Assembly (NCBI GenBank): GCA_031287575.1
Contig: JAITSV010000024.1
Span: 1 to 62,427, forward strand
Direction of reading: 5' to 3'
DNA from: Desulfovibrio sp.
GTDB taxonomy: Bacteria; Desulfobacterota; Desulfovibrionia; Desulfovibrionales; Desulfovibrionaceae
DNA: 62,427 nt
Part shown: piece after piece, positions 25,592 to 34,264 of the stretch
Position numbering within the stretch: the stretch's first letter is position 1
Layout of the letters: every line of letters starts with the position of its first letter
The notes under the pieces: generated by a model
Databases searched by the model: none
Seen by the model: only the letters and a program-made list of their open reading frames with translations
What the model was told of the DNA's origin: nothing
Position numbers and translations under genes: made by a program

Positions 25592-26200
25592 GATGCACCG
25601 GCCCCTGTCTCGTTAACCCGTTGGTATGTTGACTGTTGTCGCGCCGGCCCGTTGCCGCGCCGAGCTGTCCCGTCCGGAATGCAGGCTTCGGGCGTCCCGT
25701 TCAGGCCCGTTCAGGCGGTTCAGACCCATTCAGGCCTGTTCGCCGTTCTGGCCTGTTCTGGCCTGTTCAGACCGGACGATGTCCGTACCGGGTGGAGAGG
25801 GACGCCCGAGGACAGTACTCACCCACGCTGACGGCAGCATTTCGTGAAATTCATAGCAATGTCCGTTCCAGCAATAGTTGCCTCATGGTTGCGGCATGTT
25901 GACGAATGGGCGCACCGAAGCCTCTTGCCCAAGAACAATCGTGGGATGTGACGATGCATACCCCATGCACCATAATGGAACATTTTGCATCGCAATAACG
26001 GGCCGTAGCGAAGGGATTTGAAACGGGCAAAGGCGCCCGCCACGGCCGACGCCCGCCGGACACCGGGCAGCAATGCAGCCACCGTGCTGAGGAAAGGCGG
26101 GAAAGAACAGGCAGACAGGCGACAGCGCGGAAAAGAATAAAACCAGCGCCCGCCCCACCTGCGCCCCACCGGCAAGCGAGGTCTGGCGGGACGCAGGCCG
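25592..26200. other. 600-base region without a supported gene
   Basis: The stretch between the degenerate receiver gene and the NifX-like gene holds imperfect direct repeats of GTTCAGGC around 25690-25775 and an AT-richer part (25850-26010). No reading frame shows a recognisable protein or good start. Confidence 0.5.
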
Positions 26201-26596
26201 CTACACCCCACCCAGCACGGCATCGGCCTTCAGGGTACCGGCCAGCAGCGCCCCGATGACCGCATCACGCCCCCCCACCACGCCATCCAGCACGGTGATG
26301 CGCTTCCAGGTGAGGTAGTCGTAGAATTCCTGCTCGATGCCGCAACAGACCACCACGGCGACGTTCTCCGTCAGGATGATCCGGCACAGTTCCTCCGCGG
26401 AGGCGTTGGCCAGCACCATGGTGCGCGACCGTGCCAGGCCGCCCTCGCTGTCGATGCGGCCCAGCCACGCCTCGGTGGCCCGGTCGAAGCGGGGTGCCAC
26501 CGCATCGCGGTGCAGGGCCACCAGCACGTTGCCGCGCGTACCCCCACCGGACCTGCCCGTCCTGGACGCCACCATGCCGTTGTCGTTGCTGCTCAT
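26201..26596 (-). CDS. NifX/NifB-C-terminal-like (dinitrogenase iron-molybdenum cofactor family) protein
   Basis: The 131-residue product shows the small cofactor-binding fold of this family: NVLVALHRDAVAPRFDRATE, then ELCRIILTENVAVVVCCGIE, ending VVGGRDAVIGALLAGTLKAD. In desulfovibrios such proteins accompany sigma54 regulators and bind metal-sulfur clusters (as in Orp). The start ATG 26596 overlaps the stop of the sigma54 regulator gene by four bases (ATGA), so the two are coupled. The first 20 residues are polar and variable. It may act as a cluster-binding partner or co-sensor for the regulator. Confidence 0.78.
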   Translation of the reverse strand: MSSNDNGMVASRTGRSGGGTRGNVLVALHRDAVAPRFDRATEAWLGRIDSEGGLARSRTMVLANASAEELCRIILTENVAVVVCCGIEQEFYDYLTWKRITVLDGVVGGRDAVIGALLAGTLKADAVLGGV

Positions 26597-28317
26597 CGAT
26601 CCAACCCGTACTGGCGCATCTTGCGCCACAATGTCGTTCGCGCCCAGCCCAGCGCCATGGCCGCCGCGCCGCGCCGCCCGCGTGCCCGCACCAACGCCTC
26701 CATGATCAGGCGGCGTTCCGCCTCGGCCCACGTGGCATCACCCTGGGGCGCCCCGGCGGGGGGCACGCCTTGACCGGAATGACCAGAATGACCGGAATGA
26801 CCGGAATGGCCAGACCGGCCCGCGCCCGCGCCCGCGACGCCTGCATCCGCTCCGGCCGCACCGGCCTCAGGCCATTCCGCACCCGCCGGTCCGGGGACGC
26901 CAGCCCCGGCGCCAGTCCCCCAGCCAGTCCTGCCCGGCATTCCACCGGACACCGACATGCGGACAGGTCCGACGGGGCCATCCGCCGTCCCCACGCCGCC
27001 GCCCGGCGGGGCCTGCGCCCCGGCTGCCGCCCCGCCCTGCCCCGTCCCCGGGCCGACGCTCGGGCCGCCCCTCCCATCGTGCGCCTCCGCCTCTCCGCTT
27101 TCCTCCAGCAGATAGCGGGGCAGGTGCGGCAGGTCCACGTGGGTGTCCTGGCACACGTTGACGCAATACTCCACGATGTTGCGCAATTCCCGTACGTTGC
27201 CGGGGTAGGCGTGGTGCAGCAGCACACGTTCCGCCGCCGGGGTGAACCCCGCCAGCCGCTTGCCGAACATGCCCGCATACACCTTGAGGTAGTGCGCCAG
27301 AAACAGGGACACGTCGTCACCGCGCTCGCGCAGGGGCGGCAGGTGAAAGCGCACCACGTTCAGGCGGTACAGCAGATCCTCGCGAAAGCGCCCCTCGCGC
27401 ACCATGCGCCGCAGGTCGCGGTGGGTGGCGGCCATGATGCGCACGTCCACGTGCACCCCGCGCGTGGAACCCAGCGGATGGATGATCTTATCGTCCAGGA
27501 AGGTCAGCAGCTTGACCTGCAACGGCAGGGGCAGGTCGCCCACCTCGGTGAGAAACAGCGTGCCGTTGTGGGCCAGCCGGAAGCGGCCCGGCTTGTTTTC
27601 CGACGCCCCGGTAAAGGCGCCCTTCTGATGGCCGAACAGCTCCGATTCCAGCAGGCTTTCCGGCAGGGCGCCGCAATTCACCTTGACGAACGGCCCCTTG
27701 GCACGGTTGGAGGCATTGTGCAGCGCCTCGGCCAACAGATCCTTGCCGGTGCCCGTTTCTCCGGTGACCAGCACGGAGGAGTCCGTCTGGGCGATGCCCG
27801 GCAGCAGCCGGAACACCCGCTCCATCTCCGGGCTGTGCCCCAGCATGTCGCCGAAGCCCTGCGGCCACTCGGGCCGGGCCTCCGCCGGGCGGAACAGGCG
27901 CAGATCCTCCAGCGTTTCGAAGTAGCCCACCCGGCTGCCGTCGGGGGCCGTCAGCGCGCCGCAGGTGACCCGCACGGGAATGCGCGCCCGGTCGGCGTTG
28001 ACGATGTCCGCCTCGCGCGCCACGGGGGCCATGGCCGCCGTGGGCGACTTGTCCACCACCTCCAGCGGACAGCCGCCGGTGCACAGGCTGCATCGGAACA
28101 CGTAGCGGCACGGCAGGTTCTGGGCTCGCTCGCGTGACATGGCCGTGAGGGCGCAGGCCGCCTGGTTCAGGAACACCACCCGCCGCTCGGCGGAAACCAG
28201 CGCCAGCGGCAGGGGGATGCGGTCCAGCAGGGTGCGCGCCACCACCGGCTGTTCGAACAGCCCTTGCAGCAGCGGCCCCAGGGCCGTGTCCATGTCCCGT
28301 GTCGTCCCTTCGGCCAT
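26593..28317 (-). CDS. Sigma54-dependent activator with PAS-like sensor
   Basis: A 574-residue enhancer-binding protein: a PAS-like domain (RTLLDRIPLPLALVSAERRVVFLNQ) carrying a Cys-rich RYVFRCSLCTGGCPLE insert, an AAA domain with Walker A GETGTGKD and the sigma54-contacting GAFTGA loop, a long Gly/Ala-rich linker with GHSGHSGHSGHSG repeats, and a C-terminal Fis-type helix-turn-helix (AAMALGWARTTLWRKMRQYG). The Walker B strand reads LFLTEVGD where most family members have LFLDEIGD. GGGGGGAG precedes ATG 28317. It overlaps the NifX-like gene. The PAS cysteines suggest redox or Fe-S sensing; target promoters are unknown. Confidence 0.88.
   Translation of the reverse strand: MAEGTTRDMDTALGPLLQGLFEQPVVARTLLDRIPLPLALVSAERRVVFLNQAACALTAMSRERAQNLPCRYVFRCSLCTGGCPLEVVDKSPTAAMAPVAREADIVNADRARIPVRVTCGALTAPDGSRVGYFETLEDLRLFRPAEARPEWPQGFGDMLGHSPEMERVFRLLPGIAQTDSSVLVTGETGTGKDLLAEALHNASNRAKGPFVKVNCGALPESLLESELFGHQKGAFTGASENKPGRFRLAHNGTLFLTEVGDLPLPLQVKLLTFLDDKIIHPLGSTRGVHVDVRIMAATHRDLRRMVREGRFREDLLYRLNVVRFHLPPLRERGDDVSLFLAHYLKVYAGMFGKRLAGFTPAAERVLLHHAYPGNVRELRNIVEYCVNVCQDTHVDLPHLPRYLLEESGEAEAHDGRGGPSVGPGTGQGGAAAGAQAPPGGGVGTADGPVGPVRMSVSGGMPGRTGWGTGAGAGVPGPAGAEWPEAGAAGADAGVAGAGAGRSGHSGHSGHSGHSGQGVPPAGAPQGDATWAEAERRLIMEALVRARGRRGAAAMALGWARTTLWRKMRQYGLDR
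26771..26815 (-). repeat. In-frame nine-base tandem repeat in the sigma54 activator
   Basis: Nine-base units near GACCGGAAT repeat five times and encode GHSGHSG in the linker between the AAA and DNA-binding domains. Confidence 0.8.
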
Positions 28318-28683
28318 GCTCTCCCCCCTGCCCGGCGTGTCCGGCGTGGCCGACATCTCCGGCATGTCCGGTTTGCCGGGCACGCACGGGGGCTGCCCCG
28401 CCGCCCTGCCCGGTTGCGGTCCGCTCAGCGCACCGTGCGACAGTGCGCAACACGTACGATGCAAAACGTTGCAAAACTTTTCACAAGGCTATCCCATTCC
28501 CCGGCCCGGAGCAAGCAACCCCTCGTACATGTCAAATAACATGTTGAAGCAACAGGAAATAAATATCATGTGAATTATGGAACGAAGCTTGCTGATTCCA
28601 TGAACCTGAACCGGCGCAGCGCGAGCGCACACCACAGGGGACCGTGTCACCGCCGCCGTCGTTTCCCAAAGGGGAGCATCTTC

Positions 28684-30336
28684 ATGGGGATCAAAACCAG
28701 ACTGTATCTGCTGCTCGCTTCCGTTCTCGTGGCCCTGGCCGCCATCGTGACCGCCAGTTGGGTGGGTTCGGCCAAGGTCGAACGGGCCCTGGAACTGCGC
28801 GCCCTGGCCGTGGACGCCAACACGGAGTTGTTGCAGGCCCGCCGCCAGGAAAAGAACTTTCTCATGCGCAAGGAACAGCAGTGGGCCGACAAGACCCGCA
28901 AGCACATCGGCACCGTGGATGCGCTGCTGCAACGCATCGCGGCGGCGGACCCCGGCAATGCCGCCATGTGCGACAAGGGCCGCTCCACCCTTTCCCGCTA
29001 CAACGCCTCGCTGGACGAGGTGTTCCGCACGGTGGCCGAAACCGACGCCATGATCCAGGCGGGCCGCGCCGTGGAACCGGCGCTGGCCGAGGTCCGCAAG
29101 GCGTATGAAGACAAGGCCGATGAAATCTCGGACCTGGTCAAGACGGTGAATACGGTCATTGAGATGGGCATGGGCGTGCTGATCACCCTGTTCGTGCTGG
29201 CCGTTATTTCGGGCATCACCCGTTCGCTGGCCGCGTTGCAGGCCTTCTCGCGCGAGGTGGCGGCAGGCAGGCTGGACGCCACGGCCAGCGGCAGCATGGC
29301 GGGCGAATTCGGCCTGCTGCGCGACGACCTGACGGCCATGGTCGGCAGGCTGAAGGAAACCCTGACCGATTGCTCCACCAAGGGCGACGAGGCCCGCCAC
29401 CAGGCCGAACAGGCCAGCGCCGCCATGCAGGCGGCCACCACGCGCGAGCAGGAAGTGAACGCACTGGTGGAAACCATGCGCCGCGTGGCCGCCGATGCCG
29501 CCGCCATCGTGGGCGACCTTACCGACGCCTCGCAGGAACTGGCCGCCCAGACCCAGCAGGTCAGCGCCGGGGCCGAGGTGCAGCGCGCCCGCATGGCCGA
29601 GACGGCCACCGCCATGGACCAGATGAACGCCACGGTCATGGAGATCGCCCGCAACGCCACCCTGGCCGCAGACGCATCCAGGTCCACCCGTGAAGAAGCC
29701 CAGAAGGGGGCGCAGGTGGTGGAGAACGCCGGGCAATCCATCTCGCGGGTGCACGAAATCGCCACCCGCCTGCGCACCGACATGCAGTCGCTGGGGCGCG
29801 ACGCCGAATCCATCGGCGAGGTCATCAACGTCATCAACGAAATAGCCGACCAGACCAACCTGCTGGCGCTGAACGCCGCCATCGAGGCGGCCCGTGCCGG
29901 CGACGCCGGGCGCGGCTTCGCCGTGGTGGCCGACGAGGTGCGCAAGCTGGCCGAAAAGACCACCAACGCCACCAAGGAAGTGGAAACGCGCATCTCGGCC
30001 ATCCAGACGGCGGCCCAGCGCAACGTGAACAACATGGATACGGCAACCCAGGCCGTGGCCGACGCCACGGGCCTTGCCGACGAATCCGGCGGGGCGCTGC
30101 GGCGCATCGTGCAGTTCGCGGACAACACCGCCGGGCAGGTGCAGTCCATCGCCGCCGCCAGCGAAGAACAGTCGGCAGCGTCGGACCAGATCAGCCGGGC
30201 CGTCACCGAGGTCAACGACGTGGCCGCCGAATCGGCACGGGGCATGGAGGCGGCCAGCGATGCCGTGCGGGCCCTGGCGCAGATGGCCCAGCGGCTGCGG
30301 TCGATCATCCAGCAGATGGACGGCGGCAAGCGCTGA
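28684..30336 (+). CDS. Methyl-accepting chemotaxis protein
   Basis: The 550-residue product has membrane helices at residues 7-28 and about 160-182 flanking a periplasmic four-helix domain of about 130 residues. The sensor contains [20 protein letters not shown], a pattern seen in 4HB/HBM type sensors. HAMP follows, then the signalling coil with an intact tip [20 protein letters not shown] and [24 protein letters not shown] lies seven bases before ATG 28684. It is monocistronic and divergent from the sigma54 regulator gene; the ligand is unknown. It does not carry a C-terminal pentapeptide for CheR. Confidence 0.9.
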   Translation: MGIKTRLYLLLASVLVALAAIVTASWVGSAKVERALELRALAVDANTELLQARRQEKNFLMRKEQQWADKTRKHIGTVDALLQRIAAADPGNAAMCDKGRSTLSRYNASLDEVFRTVAETDAMIQAGRAVEPALAEVRKAYEDKADEISDLVKTVNTVIEMGMGVLITLFVLAVISGITRSLAALQAFSREVAAGRLDATASGSMAGEFGLLRDDLTAMVGRLKETLTDCSTKGDEARHQAEQASAAMQAATTREQEVNALVETMRRVAADAAAIVGDLTDASQELAAQTQQVSAGAEVQRARMAETATAMDQMNATVMEIARNATLAADASRSTREEAQKGAQVVENAGQSISRVHEIATRLRTDMQSLGRDAESIGEVINVINEIADQTNLLALNAAIEAARAGDAGRGFAVVADEVRKLAEKTTNATKEVETRISAIQTAAQRNVNNMDTATQAVADATGLADESGGALRRIVQFADNTAGQVQSIAAASEEQSAASDQISRAVTEVNDVAAESARGMEAASDAVRALAQMAQRLRSIIQQMDGGKR

Positions 30337-30367
30337 CCGCCACGGTTTCGCGCCTTTTGCATGCGCT

Positions 30368-30408
30368 CGGGGCATGGCCGGAAACGCCCGGCCATGCCCC
30401 GTTCATTT
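30368..30408 (+). terminator. Terminator of the chemoreceptor gene
   Basis: CGGGGCATGGCCGG (30368-30381) pairs perfectly with 30388-30401, followed by TTCATTTT. Confidence 0.88.
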
Positions 30409-30489
30409 TGCGGCGTACGCGCCTGCCGCATACGCCCCGCGTACCCGCAGGTTCGCCGTCATCCCCCCGCGTTCCCGCCCTTGCGGCCC

Positions 30490-31476
30490 CTACCCCACGG
30501 GCAGGGAGGCATACGGGGCGGGAAGCCAGGAATACCCCCCGTCCCTGGCCCGCACCCGCCCGATGCCCGGAAACGGCAGGTGCGCCCCGGCCACCCAGTG
30601 CCGCTCACGGGCGGCGCGGGCCAGAACCTTTTCCCGCGCGGGAAAGGCCTTGCCCTGGTCCGCGTCGAAGTCGATGGTCACCCCCGGGCGGGGAAGCTGC
30701 ACATCCATGCAGTGCACCACGTCGCCCCAGCACAGCAGGCTGGCGCCGCCCGAATCGACGCGGAACCCGTAGTGTCCCGGCGTGTGCCCGAGGATGGGTT
30801 CCGCCGCCACGCCGGGCACCGTTTCCTCGCCAGCCTTGAAGGGGCGCAGCGACCCGGCGGCGCGGTACGGCTCCACGGCGGCGCGCAACGCGGGCAACAC
30901 GGCGCGCTGCCCTTCGGTGACGCGGTTCTCCGCGCCGGGGCCGAGCCAGTAGGCCACTTCCGCCTCGTGCACGCGCACCTCGGCCCCGGTGAACAGCGGC
31001 GTGCCCGCCCCGTCCACCAATCCCAGGGCATGGTCGGAATGCAGGTGGGTGAGCAGCACGGTGTCCACCTGTTCGAGGCGGTACCCGGCCTCGGCCAGGC
31101 TCTGCGGCAGCAGCCCGGCCTTGTCGCCGAAGTAGGTGCCCACCCCGGTATCGACAAGGATCAGGTTACGCCCGGTGTTGACGAGAAACGCGTTGATGGA
31201 CGTGGGGATACCCGCCTGCGGATCGGCGTACGCGTCATCCAGCAGCCGGTTCACCTCGGTCTCCGGCGCGCCGTGCAGCAGCCTGGGAGAAATGGGCACC
31301 CCGCCGTCGTACAGCGCGGTAACCTCCACGTCGCCCAGCAGCATGCGGAAATAGCCGGGGGCCTGCCGCCCCACCCTGGGCACGGGCGCCGCCGTGGCCG
31401 GGGGCACGGCCTTGCCCAGCACCGTACCCGCCACCGCCAGCATCGCCCCCTGCATGAACCTGCGTCTGCCCAGCAT
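30490..31476 (-). CDS. Tat-exported metallo-beta-lactamase-fold hydrolase
   Basis: The 328-residue product starts MLGRRRFMQGAMLAVAGTVL, a twin-arginine signal, so it is probably exported folded. The MBL fold is clear: ILVDTGVGTYFGD, the zinc motif HLHSDHALGLVDG, then GHTPGHYGFRV and LLCWGDVVHCMDVQ. This set resembles AHL-lactonase/quorum-quenching-like and related lactone hydrolases, but the substrate cannot be read from the sequence. AGGAGG lies well before ATG 31476. Terminal residues SWLPAPYASLPVG match exported MBL proteins of this group. Confidence 0.85.
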   Translation of the reverse strand: MLGRRRFMQGAMLAVAGTVLGKAVPPATAAPVPRVGRQAPGYFRMLLGDVEVTALYDGGVPISPRLLHGAPETEVNRLLDDAYADPQAGIPTSINAFLVNTGRNLILVDTGVGTYFGDKAGLLPQSLAEAGYRLEQVDTVLLTHLHSDHALGLVDGAGTPLFTGAEVRVHEAEVAYWLGPGAENRVTEGQRAVLPALRAAVEPYRAAGSLRPFKAGEETVPGVAAEPILGHTPGHYGFRVDSGGASLLCWGDVVHCMDVQLPRPGVTIDFDADQGKAFPAREKVLARAARERHWVAGAHLPFPGIGRVRARDGGYSWLPAPYASLPVG

Positions 31477-32471
31477 TTCCCTGCCTCCTGTTCGCCATGG
31501 TTGCCCTGCCCGGAACGGGCGCCGCCGGGCCGTCGCGTGGCGATGACGCGGGCCGACGGGCATGTACAGGACGAAATAGCAGCTGACGCATTCCACTCAA
31601 GTACGCACAATTTTGTTTCATTGTATGCAGAAGGATACCAAGGCACCTGATCCATACCGCCACCGCCGCACCGCGTGCCGACCGGAAACGAATGCGGGGC
31701 GGCATGGAGAGCGGCGGCACGCGGTACCGCAAGGGGCCTGATGCAACCGGATGACGCCGGATGGGGACAATGTCGGAAGTCTGGGAAGGGAACGGGGGGA
31801 CAGGAAAAGGCAACAGGCCCGGTGCACGGGGCACCGGGCCTGTCCTGCGTCGTCTCGCCTGTTCCGCCGGGGCGGAACCGGGAAGCGGCGGACGCGCACC
31901 GCCTGTCGCGTTTCGGACCGGGACTGCCGACATACCGGACCGTGCGAGGGCGGATTCGCCGTGTGGAGGCAGGCGATGTGGAAATTCGCGCCGCTCACGA
32001 AAGGGACGGCGGGGAGGAGAGGGTGGGGCCAGGGGTGTGGGCGTCCCTGGCCCCGCAGGGCAAGAGGGAGAACCGAACAGGCATGATCGGCGGGGCCGGG
32101 AGCATTGGCCCCGTTGTTCTCGTCTCTCAAATCGCCCCCGGCAGGGCGGCGGCCCGCCGTTGGGGACGTGGGTACTCTCGTCTCTCCATCATGGGACGCC
32201 GTGGCGGCAATGCCCATGTCGTGGTCACCGTGGCGCCACCCGCCCCGGCTCGCGGCCAAGTATGGGGGCGGGACCGTCGCGGCGGCGTGCATCCGGCCGG
32301 CTCGCAAACTGAGCAACCAACCAGACACAATTCCTGCTTAGTCGAGTTCCCGGCAGGAGTCCAGCATTTCGCCCCAGGTTTTTGTGATTTTTTTAGCGAA
32401 CGATCATGCACCATTAGAGCACATAAGCCACTGCCCTGCACAAGAGTGGCCACATGCTTTTCCGCCAATTC
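31477..32471. other. One-kilobase region without a supported gene
   Basis: Between the MBL-fold gene and mobB lie about 995 bases in which no frame has a recognisable protein or ribosome site. A perfect 12-base hairpin (31814-31825 with 31831-31842) is present with a weak T-rich tract on the minus strand. The AT-rich end (32370-32420) could hold a promoter. It may be a decayed gene or encode an RNA. Confidence 0.5.
31814..31842 (-). terminator. Orphan terminator-like hairpin
   Basis: CAGGCCCGGTGC pairs perfectly with GCACCGGGCCTG across five bases; on the minus strand TTGCCTTTTCC follows. No gene is recognised on its 5' side. Confidence 0.55.
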
Positions 32472-33182
32472 CTACTCCGCAAGGCGGATGACCACTTCCG
32501 CCCCCGGCGAATAGCCCTTCAGTTCCGCCAGCATGCCCTTCAGCGCGCCGGAAACGATGCGCGCCACGAAGGGATTCAGTCCCAGCTGATGCCCGTTCAC
32601 CGCCACCGAAAGCGGCCCGCCCACGGAGCAACAGTCGCCCGGCACGGCCTGATGGGCCACCACCATGCGGGCGAACCCGGCACAGTCCTGCTGCCCGCAG
32701 GCGCCGCAGTCCAGCCCCGGCAGCACGAAGCCGCGCTCCGCCACCAGTTCCGCCAACGCGTCCACGCTGGACGCATCGAACCGGGGCAATCCTTCCGCGC
32801 CCACCGCGCCGAAGGTGGCCAGCGCCAACCCCCGGTCCAGGGCCTGGGCCTCGCCCGCCTCGCGCAGGCACAGCACGCGCGGCAGCCAGCCCAGGCTCTT
32901 GCCGCCCTCCACCAGCAGCACGTCGGCGCGCACCAGCGGCAGCAGGTCGGCCAGATGCCGCCGGGTGGACCAGAACACCGCGCACTCGCCCTCGGCAATG
33001 CCGATCACCGTGCGGCCCGGCTTCATCAGCCGGGCGGTGTCCGTTTCCGCCTTGTCCAGGTTGTGGTGGGTATGCTTGGCCACGGCCACGGTCAGGCCGC
33101 GCGCCTCCAGCGCGTCGGCCAGCAGCGCGGTGCAGGTGGTCTTGCCCGAATTCTTGAACCCGATGATGCTCACTGCCTTCAC
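32472..33182 (-). CDS. mobB: MobB with C-terminal Fe-S-type domain
   Basis: MobB is the GTP-binding accessory protein for making the guanine dinucleotide form of molybdopterin. The 236-residue product begins VKAVSIIGFKNSGKTTC, a P-loop, followed by VAVAKHTHHNLDKAETDTAR and a switch region IAEGECAVFWS, all MobB. A C-terminal extension of about 85 residues contains GLDCGACGQQDCAGFAR and GDCCSVGGP, like the four-Cys Fe-S domain of corrinoid and redox proteins (PF04060 type); this fusion is unusual. GTG 33182 is placed six bases after GGAGGA; it lies 370 bases downstream of fdhB, so it may be a separate unit in the fdh cluster. Confidence 0.85.
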   Translation of the reverse strand: MKAVSIIGFKNSGKTTCTALLADALEARGLTVAVAKHTHHNLDKAETDTARLMKPGRTVIGIAEGECAVFWSTRRHLADLLPLVRADVLLVEGGKSLGWLPRVLCLREAGEAQALDRGLALATFGAVGAEGLPRFDASSVDALAELVAERGFVLPGLDCGACGQQDCAGFARMVVAHQAVPGDCCSVGGPLSVAVNGHQLGLNPFVARIVSGALKGMLAELKGYSPGAEVVIRLAE

Positions 33183-33554
33183 GGCGTCCTCCGTATGGCT
33201 GGTGCGGCATGTGCGCACGCTCTCGCGCGCTGTCCGCGTGGCGTCCCTTTGCGTTCCATCCTAGCGTCGCCCCGGTTCCGGCACAAGCCGGGGCGGGAAA
33301 AAGGAGCGCCGCCCGCGCGCGCCTTTCCCGACACGGGAACGCGGACGCACGGACGGCGCGGGGTACCGCCTTGCGCGCTGCCCGGCACCCTGTACATGGC
33401 CGATCGCCACATGCACGGTGACCGCGGGCATCGCTGGCACGGAGCAGGCGGGAAACCGCCCCGCGCCCAAGGAGGCAGGGATGATGGGAAAACACCGGCC
33501 CACCGCGCGCTGTCGAAAACGCGGCGCGGCGGGCCGGGTTGCATTGTGCCTGCG

Positions 33555-34262
33555 CTACGCGCGCGCCCGGAACAGCCTGGCGAACAGCTGCTTGCGGGTA
33601 AGCGGGCCGGATTCCAGTTCCGCCACCGCGTGCGTGAAGTAGCTCTTGGGGTCGCGCTGGAACAGATACACCACGCGCACGTCGTTGGGGTCGCCCAGGA
33701 CGGCGTTGGGGTGCTTCTTCTTCACCTCGGCCAGGCGCTTTTCCGCCATGGCCGTGATGTCCGCCTCGTCGCCGAAGTTCATGCACCCGGTGGGGCAGGT
33801 CTTCACGCAGGCGGGCAGCAGGCCGTTCTGCACGCGGTCGTTGCACATGTCGCACTTGGACAGCAGGCCGGTGGCCTCGTCCTTGCGCGGGATGTCGTAC
33901 GGACAGGCGGAACGCACCATCTCGCCGTCCACCTTGGCGGTGAGTTCGGTGAAGATGACCGCCCCGGTCGCCTCGTCCTTCAGCACCGCGCCTTCCAGGT
34001 CCACGTCCGCCTGGCCCTTGCAGGGGGGCTCGACGCAATGGCGGCACTGTTCCGGAAAGAACAGCCAGTCCATCTTCTTGTCGAACACGCCTTCCTCGAA
34101 GCGCACCGTCTTCAGGGTGACGTACGAGAGGTCCGGCGGATTCTGGTGCGATCCGGTGTTGCGGGTTTCCTCGGCGGGCAGATTCTTCCACTGCTTGCAG
34201 GCTATCTGGCAGCCACGGCAGCCGGTGCACCGGGTAAGGTCGATGAAGAACATCTTTCCCAT
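33555..34262 (-). CDS. fdhB: Formate dehydrogenase, iron-sulfur subunit
   Basis: FdhB passes electrons from the catalytic subunit to periplasmic cytochrome c3. The 235-residue product contains cysteine groups CTGCRGCQIAC, CRHCVEPPC, then a SACPYDIPRKD and CDMCNDRVQNGLLPACVKTCPTGC, enough for several 4Fe-4S clusters (three expected in the desulfovibrio enzyme). It has no signal peptide of its own; as in other members it is carried across with FdhA by the Tat pathway. It starts two bases after the fdhA stop, with close spacing that implies coupling. Full length for the family. Confidence 0.94.
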   Translation of the reverse strand: MGKMFFIDLTRCTGCRGCQIACKQWKNLPAEETRNTGSHQNPPDLSYVTLKTVRFEEGVFDKKMDWLFFPEQCRHCVEPPCKGQADVDLEGAVLKDEATGAVIFTELTAKVDGEMVRSACPYDIPRKDEATGLLSKCDMCNDRVQNGLLPACVKTCPTGCMNFGDEADITAMAEKRLAEVKKKHPNAVLGDPNDVRVVYLFQRDPKSYFTHAVAELESGPLTRKQLFARLFRARA

Positions 34263-34264
34263 GG

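Noticed and set aside
28460-28683. Sigma28 or sigma54 promoter before the chemoreceptor gene
   Set aside because: The region is AT-rich with direct repeats of GTTTTGCA on the other strand, but no convincing TAAA-N15-GCCGATAA or GG-N10-GC element is present.
31618-32328. Open minus-strand frame in the gene-poor kilobase
   Set aside because: It is rich in Arg, Pro and His, has no ribosome site or family similarity, and runs through the hairpin at 31814.
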